Positions 50,656 to 58,972 of a stretch of DNA of 64,000 nt are shown here, one piece after another; the first letter of the stretch is position 1, and every line of letters begins with the position of its first letter. Below the pieces are notes generated by a model. It made no database searches. It saw only the letters and a list, made by a program, of their open reading frames with translations, and was not told the origin of the DNA. Both the position numbers and the translations under genes were made by a program. The DNA is from DASUGC01 sp035606665 (GTDB lineage: Bacteria > Acidobacteriota > Vicinamibacteria > Vicinamibacterales > SCN-69-37). Location: contig DATNEY010000039.1 of assembly GCA_035606665.1 (NCBI GenBank), forward strand, positions 6,725 to 70,724, written 5' to 3'.

Positions 50656-51878
50656 TGCCTGCGGCAGCCGAGCGGCTTCTATCCGGCCGCGACCGCCTCG
50701 CCTGGCTTGCCGCCTTTCTCGGCATCGCCGCGCTTCTCGTCCTCACTCGCTTCTCGAGCACCGATCCGGATTCCGCCCTGTACGCGGGTCTGGCAGATCG
50801 GCTCTCGCACGAACCCGTACAGCGGTGGCTTGCGCCTGAATGGTGGGGGTTCTGGCCCGACGCGCAGATGGAAGGGTTCTTCCGCGAACATCCGGCCGGC
50901 GTCTTTCTCCTGCCGGCGGCGCTCGGGACATTCGGTGTTCCACCGCTTCAGGGTGCATACGTCGTCGGCGTGGCCGCGGGACTGGCGTCGTTGATTCTGA
51001 TGGCGTCGCTCATCCATCGGCTCGCGGATCGCGGGCACGCCAGAGTCGCGCTGGTGCTGCTGCAGTTGATGCCGGTGGCGTTCATCTTCCGGATTCGGGC
51101 GAACCACGAGTACCCGATGCTCGTGTGCCTGCTCGTTGCCGTGCATGGACTCTTCGCGGCGTCGATGGGCCGGCCCTTCTTCGCGTTCGCACTGGTCGCG
51201 CTTGGACTTTCTGGCGCGCTGCTCATCAAGGGTGTCTTCGCGACGAACATCCTGATCGCTATCGCGATCTGGATCCTCGTGAATCCGATCGAGCGGAAGG
51301 GAGCCCGGAGGCGCGCGGCCGTCGCGGCCGTCGCCGGCGTGCTGGTGATGGCCGGCGTGGCGGTGGGCTACGACTTCGCGTATCGAGGGGCCACCGGCGA
51401 GCCGTTCTGGTCGCTCTACTGGCAGCGGCAGATCGGCCCGCTCGCCGACGTCGGCCCAATAGACGTGGCGCTCTCCTTCGGCCGCAACATCCTCTTCTAT
51501 ACGAGCCGGCTCGTCTGGCATCCGGCGCCATGGAGTGTGGCGCTCATCGTGCTCGCCTGGCGCATGCGCGATGGCTTTCGCACCCGATGGATTGCGCTCC
51601 ACCACGAGTCGCGCGCGCGGCTGCTATTCGTGCTCCTATTCGCGGCGGCAGCGACGTTGCTGGTCTCGCCCGTCGGGCGGTATGCGGAAAGATACGGCTT
51701 CCCTGCCGTGCACGCGATCGCCTGCCTTGGCGTGGTTGCCGCGGCGTCAGTCTGGCCGGCGATCGTACGGCCGATCGGCCGGCTCGACGCGAGGATGCCG
51801 GCGCTGCCCGTCCTGGTCTGGATTGTGTTGATGGTCCTGCGACTGGGCATCGGCTCTTTGCTGCCGAGGATCTCCTGA
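50655..51878 (+). CDS. membrane glycosyltransferase of the PMT/ArnT superfamily
   Basis: A 407-residue polytopic protein. The first periplasmic loop carries an acidic STDPDSALYAGLADRLS motif, corresponding to the catalytic Asp in GT39/GT83 enzymes, and a later MEGFFREHPAGVFLLPAALG loop. About ten membrane helices follow. It probably uses a polyprenyl-phosphate sugar to modify lipid A or a surface glycan. Last gene of the + strand glycan operon beginning at trm112. A heptad repeat separates it from a convergent gene. Confidence 0.75.
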   Translation: MPAAAERLLSGRDRLAWLAAFLGIAALLVLTRFSSTDPDSALYAGLADRLSHEPVQRWLAPEWWGFWPDAQMEGFFREHPAGVFLLPAALGTFGVPPLQGAYVVGVAAGLASLILMASLIHRLADRGHARVALVLLQLMPVAFIFRIRANHEYPMLVCLLVAVHGLFAASMGRPFFAFALVALGLSGALLIKGVFATNILIAIAIWILVNPIERKGARRRAAVAAVAGVLVMAGVAVGYDFAYRGATGEPFWSLYWQRQIGPLADVGPIDVALSFGRNILFYTSRLVWHPAPWSVALIVLAWRMRDGFRTRWIALHHESRARLLFVLLFAAAATLLVSPVGRYAERYGFPAVHAIACLGVVAAASVWPAIVRPIGRLDARMPALPVLVWIVLMVLRLGIGSLLPRIS

Positions 51879-51884
51879 GCGTTT

Positions 51885-51912
51885 GCACTTCAAACTTCGA
51901 ACTTCGAACTTA
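51885..51912. repeat. AAGTTCG heptad repeat between convergent genes, supplying a stop codon
   Basis: On the minus strand it reads TAAGTTCG followed by AAGTTCG, AAGTTTG and AAGTGCA units. The TAA (51912-51910) ends the ArnT-like gene. It lies 6 bp after the + strand gene's stop. Confidence 0.75.
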
Positions 51913-53541
51913 CTGCACGCACCCGCGGCCCCGCGTCACGAGCACGACATCAGGCGGCGACTGGCCGATCAGGATGTCCGACGCTTTGGCAACGAAGAGA
52001 GGCCGCCGTCCGGCGACGCATGATCCCGGCACGCGCACCCGCAACACGCTCCAGTCGAACGTGGTCGTTACGAGCCACCCATCTTCACGATCTGCGAGGA
52101 AACGCTGCGCCGCATCGATGTCCCCAATCTTCTCTGCCGGCCGCCGCGTGTAGTACACGAAGCTCGGCAGATCCATATTGAAGAAACCGAGCGAAGCAGC
52201 GGGACCACCGCGGTCGTTAATGACGGACGCCAGCGCCGGCACCGGCTTCAACCGTTCGAGGTCCGGGAGTGCGGTTGCGACGAACAGATAGTTGAACAAG
52301 ATGAATCCCGAGGCGAGCGTCAGGCACGCGGCGGAAAACATCCGGCGCCACAGCGAGACGAATGTCAGCGCACCTGTGAGCGCCAGCAGTATCGCCATGC
52401 TCAGCGCGCCGGCGACGGCATACGGTCCTTCGGTGAACCACTCGTACACCACGCCGGCCATCGCCAGGCAGAGCACGGCAATCGCGACGAGGACGTAGCT
52501 CACGCCACGATGCGCCTCGCCCCACGCCGTCCGCAACAGGATGTCGGCGATGAGCACGGCGGCCGCCGGAATCGCCGGCAGGATGTACAGATCCTCCTTG
52601 CTCGCTGAGAACGAGAAGGCGACGACGATCACGACGACCCACCACCACAGCAGGCGCCTCATCGGAGCGCCTGGCGCCTCTTCCGGCTCTCGACGCCACG
52701 ACGTCAGAAGCGGCACGGCGACGAGCGGCGCCCACGGCAGCAGGATGTCCCCGAGCAGGACCCTCACGAAAAAATCGGCGCTTCGGGCCGTGGTGAGGGG
52801 CGACTGGAGCCTGCCGAGGTTCTCGTCGATGAAAAAGTGGCGGATGTACTCCCAGCCGTGCGCCCGATAGATCAGCGCGTACCAGGGCAGGACCACGGCA
52901 GCGACAATCAGCAAGCCCGGGAGGATCTGTAACGACGTGATATCCGCGAGCTTTCGCTCCGAAGCCAGCCAGAGAAAGATCGCGGCGGCCGGCAGAACAA
53001 GTGCCACCGGTCCTTTCGTCAAGACGCCGCAACCGATCGCGAGGTACATCAACCACAGGTACCAGCGTCGGCGTTCCGGCCACCGCTCGGCTGTCGCGAA
53101 ACATGCGAGGGCCGCGGTCATGCACATCGTGACGAGCACATCGATGAGGATGCGGCGGGAGAAGAAGACGAACCTGGGAGCCGTCGCAAGGAGCAGCGCC
53201 GCTATGACGCCGGTGAGTCCGCTCCCCGCGGCCCGGCCGACCGCCACCGTCGCGACCAGCGTACCGATGGCTGCAAATGCAATGACCAGCCGCTCGACGG
53301 CGACAGATTCTCCGAGCAGCCGGTACGCACCGGCGACCAGCCAGTAGCTCAGGACGGGCTTGTTGAATCGCGGCTCGCCACTGAACGACGGGTTGACGTA
53401 GTCGCCCGAGAGCACCATCTGCCTGGGCGTCTCCACATAGAACGCCTCGTTCGCGTCCCAGATCGAGTTCGCGCCGAGCGCCACCAGGAACACGGGTACT
53501 GCCGCGACGAGAAGCAGGAGCGAGGCGCGCTGGTTGTCCAC
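51910..53541 (-). CDS. ArnT-like dolichyl-phosphate-mannose-protein mannosyltransferase family protein
   Basis: A 543-residue PMT_2/GT83-type protein. The N-terminal helix is followed by IWDANEAFYVETPRQMVLSGDYVNPSFSGEPRFNKPVLSYWLVAGAYRLLGES, whose acidic and RFNKPVL residues form the conserved first loop of ArnT. About eleven membrane helices follow, then a soluble C-terminal domain. Likely a lipid A or glycan modification enzyme. Its GTG start immediately follows the purH stop (TGAGTG), so it may be transcribed from the purH promoter. Confidence 0.85.
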   Translation of the reverse strand: MDNQRASLLLLVAAVPVFLVALGANSIWDANEAFYVETPRQMVLSGDYVNPSFSGEPRFNKPVLSYWLVAGAYRLLGESVAVERLVIAFAAIGTLVATVAVGRAAGSGLTGVIAALLLATAPRFVFFSRRILIDVLVTMCMTAALACFATAERWPERRRWYLWLMYLAIGCGVLTKGPVALVLPAAAIFLWLASERKLADITSLQILPGLLIVAAVVLPWYALIYRAHGWEYIRHFFIDENLGRLQSPLTTARSADFFVRVLLGDILLPWAPLVAVPLLTSWRREPEEAPGAPMRRLLWWWVVVIVVAFSFSASKEDLYILPAIPAAAVLIADILLRTAWGEAHRGVSYVLVAIAVLCLAMAGVVYEWFTEGPYAVAGALSMAILLALTGALTFVSLWRRMFSAACLTLASGFILFNYLFVATALPDLERLKPVPALASVINDRGGPAASLGFFNMDLPSFVYYTRRPAEKIGDIDAAQRFLADREDGWLVTTTFDWSVLRVRVPGSCVAGRRPLFVAKASDILIGQSPPDVVLVTRGRGCVQ

Positions 53542-55125
53542 TCAGTGCCTGAAGTGCCGGCGCCCGGTCATGACCATCGCGAGGCCGTGCTCATCGGCGG
53601 CGGCAATCACTTCCGGATCCTTCACCGATCCCCCTGGCTGCACGATGGCGGTCGCGCCCGCGCCGGCGATCGCGTCAAGTCCGTCGCGAAATGGGAAGAA
53701 CGCATCCGACGCCGCGACCGATCCGCGCAGTCGATCGCCGCCCTTCATGACCGCGGCGCGCACCGCGTCGACCCGGCTCATCTGGCCGGCGCCGACGGCA
53801 AGCGTCGCCTGCGTGGACGTGAAGATCACCGTATTCGACTTCACGTGCGCGCACACGCGCCAGGCAAAGCGCAGCGCCTCCCACTCGCCGGCGGTCGGCG
53901 CTCGTCGCGTCACGATCCGGGGTCCATCCGCGCCCGGCCATGCCGTCGCGGCTTCCGCGACTCGATCCCGCGTCTGCACCAGCCAGGAGCCGAGAATCGT
54001 TCGCGCATCCCGCGCGGACGCAAGATCGGCGAACGAAGCAGTTACCACACGAAGATTCGCCTTGGACGAGAGCGCAGCCCTGATGGCCGGGTCGTCGCCA
54101 ACAGCCGGCGCAATGACCGCTTCGATGAACGTGGACGTCAGCGCACGCGCCGTCTCCAAATCGATCGGGCGATTGAGGCCGACAATGCCGCCAAATGCGG
54201 AGAGTGAATCGGCGTCGCGCGCCCGCACGTACGCGTCCGCGGATGTGGCGCCAGTCGCGACGCCGCACGGGTTCGTGTGTTTGATCACGACCGCCGCCGG
54301 CTCATCGAACTCGAGCGCGATGCGTGCCGCCGCGTCGAGATCGAGCAGGTTCGTGAACGACAGTTCCTTGCCCTGATGAACTACCGCGCCGCCGAAGCCT
54401 GCCGCGCCTTCGCGGTACCACGCCGCGGGCTGATGCGGGTTCTCGCCATAGCGGAGATCGCGCACCTTGATGAGCTCCGGAGACCAGACAGCCGGCAGCA
54501 CCGCCGCGTCGGAGCGCACACGCTTGAATTCGCCCGTACCCTCGTCCACGCTCACCGCTTGCAGCGTCGTCGCGATCACGCGGTCATAGGCAGCGGTGTG
54601 CGCGATCGCGCGTCGCGCGAGGTCGAAGCGCAGTGACAGCGATGGCCCGCCGGGCGACCTGAGTCCGTCGAGTACCCGCGTGTAATCCTCCGGCTCGACG
54701 ACCACCAGCACATCCCGGAAGTTCTTGGCGGCCGCGCGAACGAGACTTGGTCCGCCGATGTCGATTTCTTCGACGAGATCGTCGAAGGCCAGACCAGGTT
54801 TCGCCGCGGCCTGCGCGAACGGATACAGATTGACCACGACGAGATCAATCGGGGAAATGCCGTGCGCGCGAAGCGCCTCGAGATCGTCGGACCGATGACG
54901 CCGCGCGAGGATGCCGCCGTGCACCTTCGGGTGCAGCGTCTTGACGCGTCCGTCCATCATTTCCGGGAACCCGGTCACGTCGGAGATACCGATGACAGCA
55001 AGCCCCGCTTTCGCCAGGACTTTCGCCGTTCCACCCGTCGAAACGAGCTCCCAGCCGGCCCCGGCCAGGGCCGAGGCAAACGGCACCAGGCCGGTCTTGT
55101 CAGAAACACTCAGTAGCGCGCGCAT
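53542..55125 (-). CDS. purH: bifunctional AICAR transformylase / IMP cyclohydrolase
   Basis: A 527-residue PurH. The N-terminal MGS-like cyclohydrolase domain starts MRALLSVSDKTGLVPFASALAGAGWELVSTGGT and contains KTLHPKVHGGIL. The C-terminal transformylase has RYGENPHQPAAWY and the catalytic KHTNPCGVA. It ends with the usual PGGSVKDPEVIAAADEHGLAMVMTGRRHFRH. Last two steps of IMP synthesis. Divergent from the cold-shock gene across 206 bp, and followed without gap by a glycosyltransferase gene. Confidence 0.97.
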   Translation of the reverse strand: MRALLSVSDKTGLVPFASALAGAGWELVSTGGTAKVLAKAGLAVIGISDVTGFPEMMDGRVKTLHPKVHGGILARRHRSDDLEALRAHGISPIDLVVVNLYPFAQAAAKPGLAFDDLVEEIDIGGPSLVRAAAKNFRDVLVVVEPEDYTRVLDGLRSPGGPSLSLRFDLARRAIAHTAAYDRVIATTLQAVSVDEGTGEFKRVRSDAAVLPAVWSPELIKVRDLRYGENPHQPAAWYREGAAGFGGAVVHQGKELSFTNLLDLDAAARIALEFDEPAAVVIKHTNPCGVATGATSADAYVRARDADSLSAFGGIVGLNRPIDLETARALTSTFIEAVIAPAVGDDPAIRAALSSKANLRVVTASFADLASARDARTILGSWLVQTRDRVAEAATAWPGADGPRIVTRRAPTAGEWEALRFAWRVCAHVKSNTVIFTSTQATLAVGAGQMSRVDAVRAAVMKGGDRLRGSVAASDAFFPFRDGLDAIAGAGATAIVQPGGSVKDPEVIAAADEHGLAMVMTGRRHFRH

Positions 55126-55159
55126 ATGGTCGACTAGTTTCCTCGCTCGGTTTACTCAG

Positions 55160-55188
55160 TTGACTTCCCCGGGGGTCCCCACTAGAGT
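55160..55188 (+). promoter_or_regulatory. sigma70-type promoter of the cold-shock gene
   Basis: TTGACT (55160-55165), a 17-bp spacer and TAGAGT (55183-55188). This predicts a leader of about 135 nt before the ATG at 55332, as is usual for cold-shock mRNAs. Confidence 0.55.
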
Positions 55189-55331
55189 TGCGCGTTGACG
55201 TTGGGCGGACCTGCGTCATGCATAAGGCCGCATGTGGCGGTCTTTCTTTTGTACCCCGTCAAGTCCGCGGAATCGGCGACGGGGGGCGCGCGGCGTGTTC
55301 CGTCGCGTTTCTCGTAAGGCAGGCAAGTAGT

Positions 55332-55538
55332 ATGCGTATTACCGGCAAGGTGAAGTGGTTCAACAACGCGAAGGGCTACGGATTCATTGAACGCGAGGGC
55401 GGGAACGACGTGTTCGTGCATTTCTCGGCGATTCAGGGTTCCGGCTTCCGAACGCTCGAAGAAGGCCAACAGGTCGAGTTCGAAATCGTTGACGGCCCGA
55501 AAGGTCCGCAGGCTGGCAACGTAACCAAGCCCAGCTAG
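55332..55538 (+). CDS. cold-shock protein (CspA family)
   Basis: A 68-residue cold-shock domain: ITGKVKWFNNAKGYGFIEREGGNDVFVHFSAIQGSGFRTLEEGQQVEFEIV. RNP1 (KGYGFIE) and RNP2 (VFVHF) are both present. It binds single-stranded RNA/DNA and melts RNA structure. ATG at 55332 is chosen by homology. The open frame from 55188 is the leader. A long 5' UTR after a good promoter fits thermo-responsive control. Confidence 0.95.
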   Translation: MRITGKVKWFNNAKGYGFIEREGGNDVFVHFSAIQGSGFRTLEEGQQVEFEIVDGPKGPQAGNVTKPS

Positions 55539-55657
55539 ACCACCCAGAGGGGCCGGAGCCGGGAGTTCCGGTCCCTCACCTCTTCGACTTCCCCACGCTG
55601 TCCGACCGATCCCTTTCTTCAGCTCCGGAACAATCTTCGCCGCCTCGCCCCGACCCG

Positions 55658-56098
55658 TCATCGGATCAGCAGCCAGACCATCGGCAGCCATAGCTCACGT
55701 GCGTACGGCACCTGCCGGTCGTTGATCAGCACCTCGTTGCCCGGCACCGTCGCCACGATGAGATAGAGATCGCGCAGGCGCATCGGGCGATCGTGCGTGA
55801 AGAAACGGGCGCGATGCCAGAGCGTCCCGCCCTCTTCCCGTTCCGAGTACTCGTCCGACGCCTTCGCCAGACCGACGGCGCGCGCGTAGCTGTCGCCGTC
55901 GAACCGCGGGAATCTCAGCGACACGGAAAACGGAAGATTGAGCGGGCCATAGATCGCCTCCCGAAGCGCGGGATCGATCCGGGCCATCTCTTCGTCGGAT
56001 GGCTCCTCGGCGAGCTCGGTGTAGGGCCAGAAACGCTCGAGCGGACGCGTGGCCGGATCGTCTGGCAGCACGCGATCTGGGATTTTCGGCGCTGACAT
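55658..56098 (-). CDS. hypothetical protein
   Basis: A 146-residue soluble protein starting MSAPKIPDRVLPDDPATRPLERFWPYTELAEEPSDEEMARIDP. ATG at 56098 is chosen because the frame above it (to 56479) lies inside selA. It contains DPALREAIYGPLNLPFSVSLRFPRFDGDSYARAV and ends in a hydrophobic WLPMVWLLIR. No family is recognised. It is transcribed divergently from selA (52 bp). Composition and codon use fit a real gene, but function is unknown. Confidence 0.65.
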   Translation of the reverse strand: MSAPKIPDRVLPDDPATRPLERFWPYTELAEEPSDEEMARIDPALREAIYGPLNLPFSVSLRFPRFDGDSYARAVGLAKASDEYSEREEGGTLWHRARFFTHDRPMRLRDLYLIVATVPGNEVLINDRQVPYARELWLPMVWLLIR

Positions 56099-56150
56099 CG
56101 CGAAACCTGCGAGATGGTATCCTGTCGCCTCCGACGCCGCAACCGCCGCA

Positions 56151-57530
56151 ATGTCGCTTTTCCGCCGCATCCCATCAATCGAACAGCTGCTCGCGCGGCC
56201 GTTGCTCGAACACGCCGCTGCGGAGCACGGCCGCGACGCCGTGACGCGGGCCGCACGCATTGCCGCAAGCGATCTTCGCGTGCATCTTGCGGCCGAAGCG
56301 ACGCCGTCGATGACGTCCGACGATGCCGTCGCCTGGCTGGAGACACGAACGTTGGAGCTGGTTGGCGCGCAGACGGCGCCGTCGCTCCGGCCGGTGATCA
56401 ATGCGACCGGCGTGATCGTCCACACGAATCTCGGCCGCGCACCGCTCGCGTCCGCCGCCGCGGCAAGCGCCGCCCGCATCGGCGCCGGTTACTCCAACCT
56501 CGAATTCGATCTTGCCGAAGGCACGCGCGGCCGGCGCCACGTGCACGCCGAGCGGCTGCTCTGCTCGCTCACCGGCGCCGAAGGCGCGGTCGTCGTCAAC
56601 AATGCCGCCGCCGCGGCGTTGCTCGCGCTCGCGGCGCTCACCCGCGGACGCGAGGTCATCGTCTCCCGCGGCGAACTGGTGGAGATCGGCGACGGCTTCC
56701 GCGTGCCCGAAGTTCTCGCGGAGTCCGGCGCCGTCATGCGGGAAGTCGGCACGACGAATCGAACCCGGATCTCGGACTATGGCGCGGCGATCGGACCGCG
56801 CACCGCGGCGATCCTCCGCGTGCATCCGTCGAACTTCGAAATCACCGGATTTACCGAACGGCCGGCGGTTCTGGAATTGGTCACGCTGGCCCGGCGCTTC
56901 AACATTCCCGTCATCGAGGATCTCGGCAGCGGCTGGCTCGGCGGCATGCCCGCGCCGCCGCCGCTGGCGGGTGAACCGTCCGTGAGCGATAGCGTTGCCG
57001 CCGGCGTCGACCTGGTGATCTTCAGCGGCGACAAGCTGCTCGGCGGTCCTCAGGCGGGAATCGTCGTCGGACGCCGGGAATTCGTCGCCCGGCTGAAGTC
57101 CAGCCCATTGATGCGGGCGGTTCGCGTGGACAAGCTGACATACGCCGCGCTCGAGGCGACGCTCGCCCTCTGGGCCGAGGAGCCGTCCCGGTTGAAGATT
57201 CCGCTGATGCGGATGCTCGCGGCGTCCCCGGCGGACATCGAGCAGCGGGCCCGCGCGATTGCCGGCAGCCTTCGGGACGCCAGCGCGATCGTGTGCGAGG
57301 TGATTGACGGCGCGTCCACGATCGGCGGCGGAAGCGCGGCGGGTTCCGAGCTGCCGACACGCCTGCTTGCAGTCTCGCGCGGAGGGACATCGGCCGCCGA
57401 TCTCGCCGCCGAGCTTCGACGGCACGATCCGCCGATCATCGGCCGCGTTCACCAGGAGCGGGTCGTATTGGACCTGCGCACGGTGGCGCCGGAGGATGAC
57501 GCCGCGATCGCCGAGGCGCTCAGAACCTAG
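56151..57530 (+). CDS. selA: L-seryl-tRNA(Sec) selenium transferase
   Basis: A 459-residue PLP enzyme that converts Ser-tRNA(Sec) to Sec-tRNA(Sec). The N-terminal tRNA-binding helices begin SLFRRIPSIEQLLARPLL. The core has INATGVIVHTNLGRAPL, GAVMREVGTTNRTRISDY, VIEDLGSGWLGGM, and the PLP lysine in LVIFSGDKLLGGPQAG. ATG at 56151 is chosen by homology. No selB, selC or selD is in the window (selB often follows selA). The 3' end overlaps the convergent nuoN by 4 bp. Confidence 0.95.
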   Translation: MSLFRRIPSIEQLLARPLLEHAAAEHGRDAVTRAARIAASDLRVHLAAEATPSMTSDDAVAWLETRTLELVGAQTAPSLRPVINATGVIVHTNLGRAPLASAAAASAARIGAGYSNLEFDLAEGTRGRRHVHAERLLCSLTGAEGAVVVNNAAAAALLALAALTRGREVIVSRGELVEIGDGFRVPEVLAESGAVMREVGTTNRTRISDYGAAIGPRTAAILRVHPSNFEITGFTERPAVLELVTLARRFNIPVIEDLGSGWLGGMPAPPPLAGEPSVSDSVAAGVDLVIFSGDKLLGGPQAGIVVGRREFVARLKSSPLMRAVRVDKLTYAALEATLALWAEEPSRLKIPLMRMLAASPADIEQRARAIAGSLRDASAIVCEVIDGASTIGGGSAAGSELPTRLLAVSRGGTSAADLAAELRRHDPPIIGRVHQERVVLDLRTVAPEDDAAIAEALRT

Positions 57531-58972
57531 AACAGATTCGCGACGGACGCCTTCGCCACGTTGAGCAGCCCGCCTGGCATCACGCCCAGATAGAAGACCG
57601 CGGCCAGCGCGATCAGCATGCCCGCCAAGGCGATGCGGGGCGCCGCCGGACGCTGGCCGGGCGCCTTCTCGTCGGCCATGTACATCATCACGACAACGCG
57701 AAGGTAGAAGAAGACCGACACCACGCTCGTCAGCACACCGAGAATCGCGAGAGAGTACAGCTGCTGCTGGACAGCCGCGTTGAAGATGGCCCACTTCGCG
57801 ATGAACCCGACCGTCGGGGGAAATCCTCCGAGCGAGAGCAGGAAGACGGTGAGGAGGGCGGCCATGCCCGGCCGCTCCGTCCACAGACCCGCAAAGTCGC
57901 GAATGTCGTCGTGGGGCCGGTCGTTCGTCGAAAGCGCCGCGAGCACGCCGAAGGCGCCCAGGTTCGTCACGGCGTACGCCACGACATAGAAGAGGATGGC
58001 CGACTTCCCCGCCGTGTTCGCCGCCAGCAGGCCCAGAAGCAGATAGCCGGCGTGCGCAATGCTCGAATACGCGAGCATGCGTTTGACGTTCGTCTGCGCC
58101 ACGCCGATCACGGTGCCCACCACCATCGTTAGGCCGGTCACGGCGGAGAGGATCGGCAGCCAGTCGCCGCGGAACGGTTCGAGGGCCGTGAGGAACACGC
58201 GCGCGAACGCCGCGAACGCCGCGGCCTTCACCGCGGTGGACATGAAGCCGGTGACGAGCGTCGGCGCACCTTGATAGGCGTCGGGCGTCCACATATGGAA
58301 CGGCACCGCCGACACTTTGAAGGCAAAGCCGACGAGCAGCAGGATCATCGACAGCATGAGCAGGAGTTGCAGATCCGGCTGCTGCGCCGATGACGCAACG
58401 AGCAAGTTGATCTCGTCCAGTTTGGTGCTGCCGGTGGCCGCGTACGCGAGCGCGATGCCGTAGAGGAAGAACGCGCTCGAGAAGCCGCCCAGCACGAAGT
58501 ACTTGAAACCGGCCTCGGCGCCCTCCTCGCTGCCCCGCTTGATCGCGGTCAGCACGTACACGCCGAGCGACATGATCTCGAGGGCAATGAAGATGACGAG
58601 CAGGTCGCGCGTCGACCCCATCAGCATCATGCCGGCGATCGAGAACAGCATGAGGGCGTAGTACTCACCCAGGGGCAGCCGATCGCGTTCAGCGGTCCCC
58701 GACGATAGAAGAATCGTCAGCAGGCCCATGCCGCAGATCGCGATGTTGAAGAACAGCGCGTAGTCGTCGGCGACGATCACGCCGAAGCCGGTGCGGTTGA
58801 GGCCCCACTGCATCCACGACGTGTAGATCGCGCCGCCGAGTCCAATCACGCCGAACAGGCCGTGCGGCATGCGATCGCCCGCGCGGCGGAACGCCTCGGC
58901 CAGCAGCACCGTACAGGCCGCCAGCGTAACGATGAGGACCGGAATGATCGTCGCGAAGTCAGCTCTCGTCAT
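57527..58972 (-). CDS. nuoN: NADH-quinone oxidoreductase subunit N
   Basis: A 481-residue antiporter-like subunit with about 14 membrane helices. The family pattern AFKVSAVPFHMWTPDAYQGAPTLVTGFMSTAVKAAAFAAFAR carries the proton-channel lysines, and AYSSIAHAGYLLLGL the later half-channel. ATG at 58972 overlaps the nuoM stop by four bases. The frame is open further into nuoM but homology starts at MTRADFATIIP. Last gene of the nuo run and convergent with selA. Confidence 0.96.
   Translation of the reverse strand: MTRADFATIIPVLIVTLAACTVLLAEAFRRAGDRMPHGLFGVIGLGGAIYTSWMQWGLNRTGFGVIVADDYALFFNIAICGMGLLTILLSSGTAERDRLPLGEYYALMLFSIAGMMLMGSTRDLLVIFIALEIMSLGVYVLTAIKRGSEEGAEAGFKYFVLGGFSSAFFLYGIALAYAATGSTKLDEINLLVASSAQQPDLQLLLMLSMILLLVGFAFKVSAVPFHMWTPDAYQGAPTLVTGFMSTAVKAAAFAAFARVFLTALEPFRGDWLPILSAVTGLTMVVGTVIGVAQTNVKRMLAYSSIAHAGYLLLGLLAANTAGKSAILFYVVAYAVTNLGAFGVLAALSTNDRPHDDIRDFAGLWTERPGMAALLTVFLLSLGGFPPTVGFIAKWAIFNAAVQQQLYSLAILGVLTSVVSVFFYLRVVVMMYMADEKAPGQRPAAPRIALAGMLIALAAVFYLGVMPGGLLNVAKASVANLF

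Noticed and set aside
56099..56150. selC (tRNA-Sec) next to selA
   Set aside because: The gap is too short and no long-variable-arm cloverleaf with TCA anticodon was found near selA on either side.
56175..58292. A 705-codon minus-strand frame across selA and nuoN
   Set aside because: Arg/Gly/Asp-rich shadow. It covers the antisense of selA and a wrong frame of nuoN.
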